Origin: Phoenix dactylifera
Taxonomy: Eukaryota; Streptophyta; Magnoliopsida; Arecales; Arecaceae
Length of the DNA stretch: 64,000 bases
Direction of reading: 5' to 3'
NCBI RefSeq assembly: GCF_009389715.1
Contig: NW_024068239.1
Coordinates: 124,001 to 188,000 of the forward strand
Shown: piece by piece, positions 59,855 to 64,000 of the stretch
Numbering within the stretch: position 1 is the first letter of the stretch
Layout: each line of letters starts with the position of its first letter
The notes under the pieces: model-generated
Told to the model about the DNA's origin: nothing
The model's database searches: none
What the model saw: only the letters and a program-made list of their open reading frames with translations
Position numbers and translations under genes: made by a program

Positions 59855-62800
59855 ACCTTTTTTTCTTTTAGCAATAAGTTGAGATTTATGTTGCATTGGT
59901 GACTTTTGGAGTTGTACTTTATTATTTATACTATCAATGAAAAATTAATTTGCATTTTACTGTTTCTTTATCCTAACATGCTTTGTACTATGTGCATAGG
60001 AGACAATTTTATCAAGTTTTTTTTTTTTTTTGACAAGGAAGCAAGAATATTTCAAGTTACATGCTGGGTTATATGGTTAGGATATGCTTAATTTAAATAT
60101 CCTTTTTAGAAATAAAAAAAGATTCCACATACTTCCTTGATGCACGGGCTGCTTGAGGGGTTTCTTTAAAAGGATGAGGGAAACGAATTTTCTTCTTGGT
60201 TTCCTCCTCCTCCTCCTCCTCCTTTTCCTCCTCCTTCTTCCAGGGTGAAGGTTGTTTTCTTAATTATGGGTGGTTAGACGTAGAGTTTATGATGTTGATG
60301 TTTCTGTACAAGAGTGGATGGATTTGAGTGCTTACTGATTGATGGTGTTTTTTTGATGTTGAAGTTATTGTATGAAGAATGGACTTTGATCTTATGAATT
60401 TTTGTGCTAATCCATTATGCTTTATGGATGTTCTTATACATATGTGTTAAACTATAAGAAGGATATATTTAACTATAACTGTATACAAGCTGTACTGCAT
60501 CCTTTTCTTTTAAAAGATTGCCATATCTATGTATCTGTATTGTGTTATATCCATATCTTTTTCATTTGTTCATGCCTCATAGTTTTTAAAGTTCTACTAA
60601 AAATATGCAACCCCGTGTTTAGAAAATCCACTCCTATCATCCTTATTGTCGGCACAATTTTGTACGTTTGCCTTTTTCACCCAAGGTCAATCAGGGCATT
60701 ACCTTAATATGCTGGTCTTTTGTGCACCAACAGTGCTATCTTGACGCTGCTGAAACCAAACTTAAAGAGATCTTTTTTCCCATATTGTCGAAATTTCCAT
60801 AAAGTTATGACTTTATCAAGCGAATGAATTTAATGCTTGCTGTGCTGTAGGTAGATGATACTTGCTGCTTATCTTCATTAAGAACCCACCAACTATCCCA
60901 TGGATCAGGTTTCCAGAGATTTATACTGGACTATTGGTTCGTCTGACTGTTTCATTAGATGTAAAAAGGGGTTTTTTTCTTGTCGTTCATGTGGCTGTTG
61001 TCCTTCCATATGGCTGGATGCTTGATTTTTTCATTTCTGACAGGAGGCATGTGTCACGGATTTGTGACATGTCTTTGGTGTTCTTGTCCTTTTGCCAAAT
61101 CGATCTTCAATAGTTTCCTTCAGTTTCATACAATAGTTTGACAATGGTCATCCTGTTTTTAATATCTTTCTCTCCAACTTGTAGTCAAAAGTGGTTGGAA
61201 GATTATCAGGTAAATTGCATTTTCAAATCTCTTTTTTCTTACAACATGCCTCAAGGTCATGTTTCTTCAGCTCCTCTTTGTTTAGCCTTCATTTTAGATT
61301 CTTGATTCCTTCCTTGGTGGAGCATTTTTTGGCCTTTGCGAGACATGCTGACAAACAAAATAATTTTCCTTAATTTAAACTCACCTCTATTCCCATCGTT
61401 TTGGTTTTATACTTCATCTGTCTGTTTTAGCAGCAACAACAATGACAAAAATATGTACCAGGAAGCATACTTTAACAAATATTCTTCGTTGTTCATGTAG
61501 TGTGTCAATGTTATCTAGAAATTTGAATGATTTAAAGTTGAATTAGATGGCCATTGAATGTTAGGAATCTTATTGCAAGAGTTTGGAAATAGCGATATAG
61601 ACACATGCCAATGTGACTAAGAAATGCTTAGAGAATATGGACAAGTTGAAATTGATTTTCATATACGTTTCTCTTTGGATAATGTAATTGTAGATGTAAA
61701 CATAGTGGAGGTGTAAACATAGTTGCATGAGGTTTTAACCTAGGACGTTTTATTAAGATACTCCCTTAAATATGAGATCAACAGTCAGGTATTGTATCTT
61801 CATTGAAGGCAATCTACCAACATTGAAAATTGAAAAATAAAGTGTGATTACAAGATTTGACATAGTGACTAAGGGTCATGCTCATATTGCAAAGTGTATG
61901 CTTCAAGGATTTGTATGAACTAACAATGATGTTCTATGATTGTTGGCAACTATTTGCTGAGTCAATGATCCAATTCTTTGAGTGGATTAGGCATGGAGAG
62001 GTTGATTATCACGTTGAAAGAGAGTTGGATGAAATAGTTACTTCTATGTAAGATATGTAATCAATTAGTGAGCTTTTTGACCAATCCTCATATATATTCT
62101 CAAGTCTCAACACTAGTTTGTTGATTATGTTGCTCGTGGAAGATACATGGGTTTTAAAACTCGATCTTGGTTTCACTTTTGGTTTTGATCCTCTTGATAA
62201 ACATGTCGGATTTGGTTGTTTCCATGGTTTTAGTTGTTTTGCTCGGAGTTTCAAAGTTTGGCTCAAAAAATCTAGAACAAAATCCAAGAAAAAATAGAAA
62301 ATATTAGGAGATTAATAAAAGAAATCAAGGCAAGTTATTTCACATCATTTTGTTATATTTTGGTCTAGGATGATAATTTAAGTCAGGTATATCAGGATGA
62401 AACTAAACTATATGAAGCTAAATGCATTAATTATATCACATAAATATATCGATCTATTGAGGATGAGTATCAGAAATTGCCTAATTATGTTTCAAGTGCT
62501 CTTTCTCCAGCACTAACTTCTTAGCCTTCGGAAATAGAAGGAGAAAGGGCTCTCTTATCTCCTATTCGTTTGAGCCATTCATTACAGTGGTGCAGCCGGG
62601 AAGGCAGCTTAGCACTCTAGTCCTTTTGAGTTAGGAATGTACCATGGGCAGGCAGTACAAACTGAAAAATGTGCAAGAGTACAAAATTAGTTACGTCTAC
62701 CAAATTAGTACCACATAGTGCTGTGAGGTAGATCACACAAATAATGATGGTTATTGCCATCATTATCATGACATGGGTGAGAACATTCACGGGGTTGAGA

Positions 62801-64000
62801 ATAGTCATGAGAGAGCTCACTACCTGAACATGGATGTTATCATGTCATCATAGGGCAACATGTACTCTTGCTGCAATTGTGTGGCTGCACTTGGTAAGTC
62901 ATGAAAGTTCCAAGTATGCACCTTTTGTGAGCGCTATAGCAACTTTCTGAACTTCCTAGAGAGGCCAACTTGGAATATACGTGGCTTTGGCTCAAATGGT
63001 CATTAGGATCGGGTGCATTGTGGTGTCTCACGTGGCTTGCATATGTATGTTCCGCATGTGCTTCTCTCATGCCTCAAGATGTAAGACTGATGCTCTCAAT
63101 ATTTATGTCTCCTGATATGTTGAGTAATGAAATTCAAGATCGAATTAGAGCACCATCGCCTTCACTTGAGCCTGCAATTGTTGCACTGCCAACATAACTG
63201 TCACCAGAAGTAGGCTAATGTGACCATGTTCTTGTGTGTGCTCTTGTTAAACTAATCTCTGGTCTTACATTGTGTCACACTATTTCTAGCTTTGTTTATT
63301 CCTTCAGATTGCTGTCAGGGATCAGAGTTGAAAGAGATAGAGGTGTTCAACAACTTGTCCTTAGGGTGGGAGAGGGATGAATAATGTCCATCGCATCTTC
63401 CACTAGCTAACTTTCAAACAAGAAACAAGTGGGTGACACTGAGGTGACATCAACAGCCCTTTGTTGCCTCGCAAGATTCTGTAAAATGAGAAAAGGCCTT
63501 CTATTTGTTCCCAGATAGAAGTAAAATTTCGCATTGAATAGTTTCAGCAACTTTTGCTGGTTTTGGCTGAAACTGCTAATACTAGCAAAACATAATCGAC
63601 ACTAGCTAAAACTGGCCGAAATAAAAAAAAAAATCGCTTAGTTTCAGTGAATACTGATTAATTTCAGCTGAAATTTCAATATTTGATCTTAAGGAATATT
63701 ATCGTCATATTTGTATTTTTACTATGGGCTCGAAAATGTTGTATTGTGGTTTAGTAGACATTATATTGGCTATTGGAGCAAGAGTATATGCATGGGCAAA
63801 TCCATTTTATTTATGTCTGAGAGAGGTGGGGTGCATGTCATTGCCTAAATATGAGAGATGTTGTGTGTGTGTAGAGAGGAGGGGGGGGGGGGGGAGCTTT
63901 GAGACCAATCAAACCATTAGCCTCTTCTTTTTGGTTATCCTTGCCTACTCTTTTCTTGTAGCACTGATATCTCAAGGAAAACAAGAACTATAACTAAAGC
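59852..64000. other. Intergenic, no gene recognised
   Basis: AT/T-rich sequence with a CCT-repeat tract (60205-60240), GTTTCAGC/GCTGAAAC-like words at 63540-63690 and a 14-base G run (63881-63894). Frames up to 96 codons occur but none shows a conserved domain or splice context that I can recognise. Confidence 0.5.

Noticed and set aside
58000..61400. Possible 3'-UTR introns of the RRM gene
   Set aside because: Some GT...AG pairs exist but nothing in the sequence alone distinguishes them from chance.
63724..63993. An 89-codon frame near the window end
   Set aside because: It includes the G-run translated as glycine and has no domain or neighbours supporting it.

Overview
The window is plant nuclear DNA with split genes, canonical GT-AG introns, CT/GA and TA microsatellites and dense nested transposons. 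Codon use, element types and GC-rich first exons suggest a monocot. A palm-like genome is my guess from the repeat style, not something the sequence proves.

Three intact protein genes are present. (1) ARP3, the actin-related protein 3 subunit of the ARP2/3 actin-nucleating complex, is on the + strand (1962-27545). It has ten exons joining into a clean 427-codon frame spread over 25.6 kb. (2) ATP23, a mitochondrial metalloprotease and ATP-synthase assembly factor, is on the - strand (54086 to 43035). It has five exons, 200 codons and an intact HELIH zinc motif. (3) An RRM protein resembling the large CFIm subunit (CPSF6/CFI68-like) is on the + strand (55846-57738). It has an uninterrupted 630-codon frame and an inferred 5'-UTR intron. 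ARP3 and ATP23 converge across 15.5 kb of repeats. ATP23 and the RRM gene diverge from a 1.76 kb shared upstream region.

Broken gene copies: an antisense BIG BROTHER-like E3 ligase pseudogene that keeps its introns, inside ARP3 intron 9 (26367-27003); a glycine-rich RNA-binding protein fragment (30031-30218); and a progesterone 5-beta-reductase (PRISE/VEP1) fragment carried inside a hAT-type element (36332-36839).

The ARP3-ATP23 interval holds two minus-oriented Ty3/gypsy-type elements. One is a gag-only element with two LTRs (32903-35001). The other is a longer, dead gag-pol element (35465-42315) with a perfect AATTT target duplication. Its left LTR was later hit by a 1499-bp hAT-type element with a perfect 8-bp duplication CAGCGGAG, which carries the PRISE fragment. 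The end of a second copy of the same hAT family opens the window (1-99).

A recurring theme is short insertions built almost wholly from one 5-6-base word and its reverse complement (GAGCC/GGCTC; GTACCG/CGGTAC). They are bounded by hAT-like termini (TAGGG or CAAGG/CATGG) and about 8-bp flanking repeats, at 10148, 13299, 14584, 16838 and 47841. I consider this the most unusual signal in the window. Other elements include a TRIM-like pair of short LTRs, a Tourist-like MITE, a 165-bp hairpin MITE and a long fold-back element between TA microsatellites. The last 6 kb holds no gene I can recognise.
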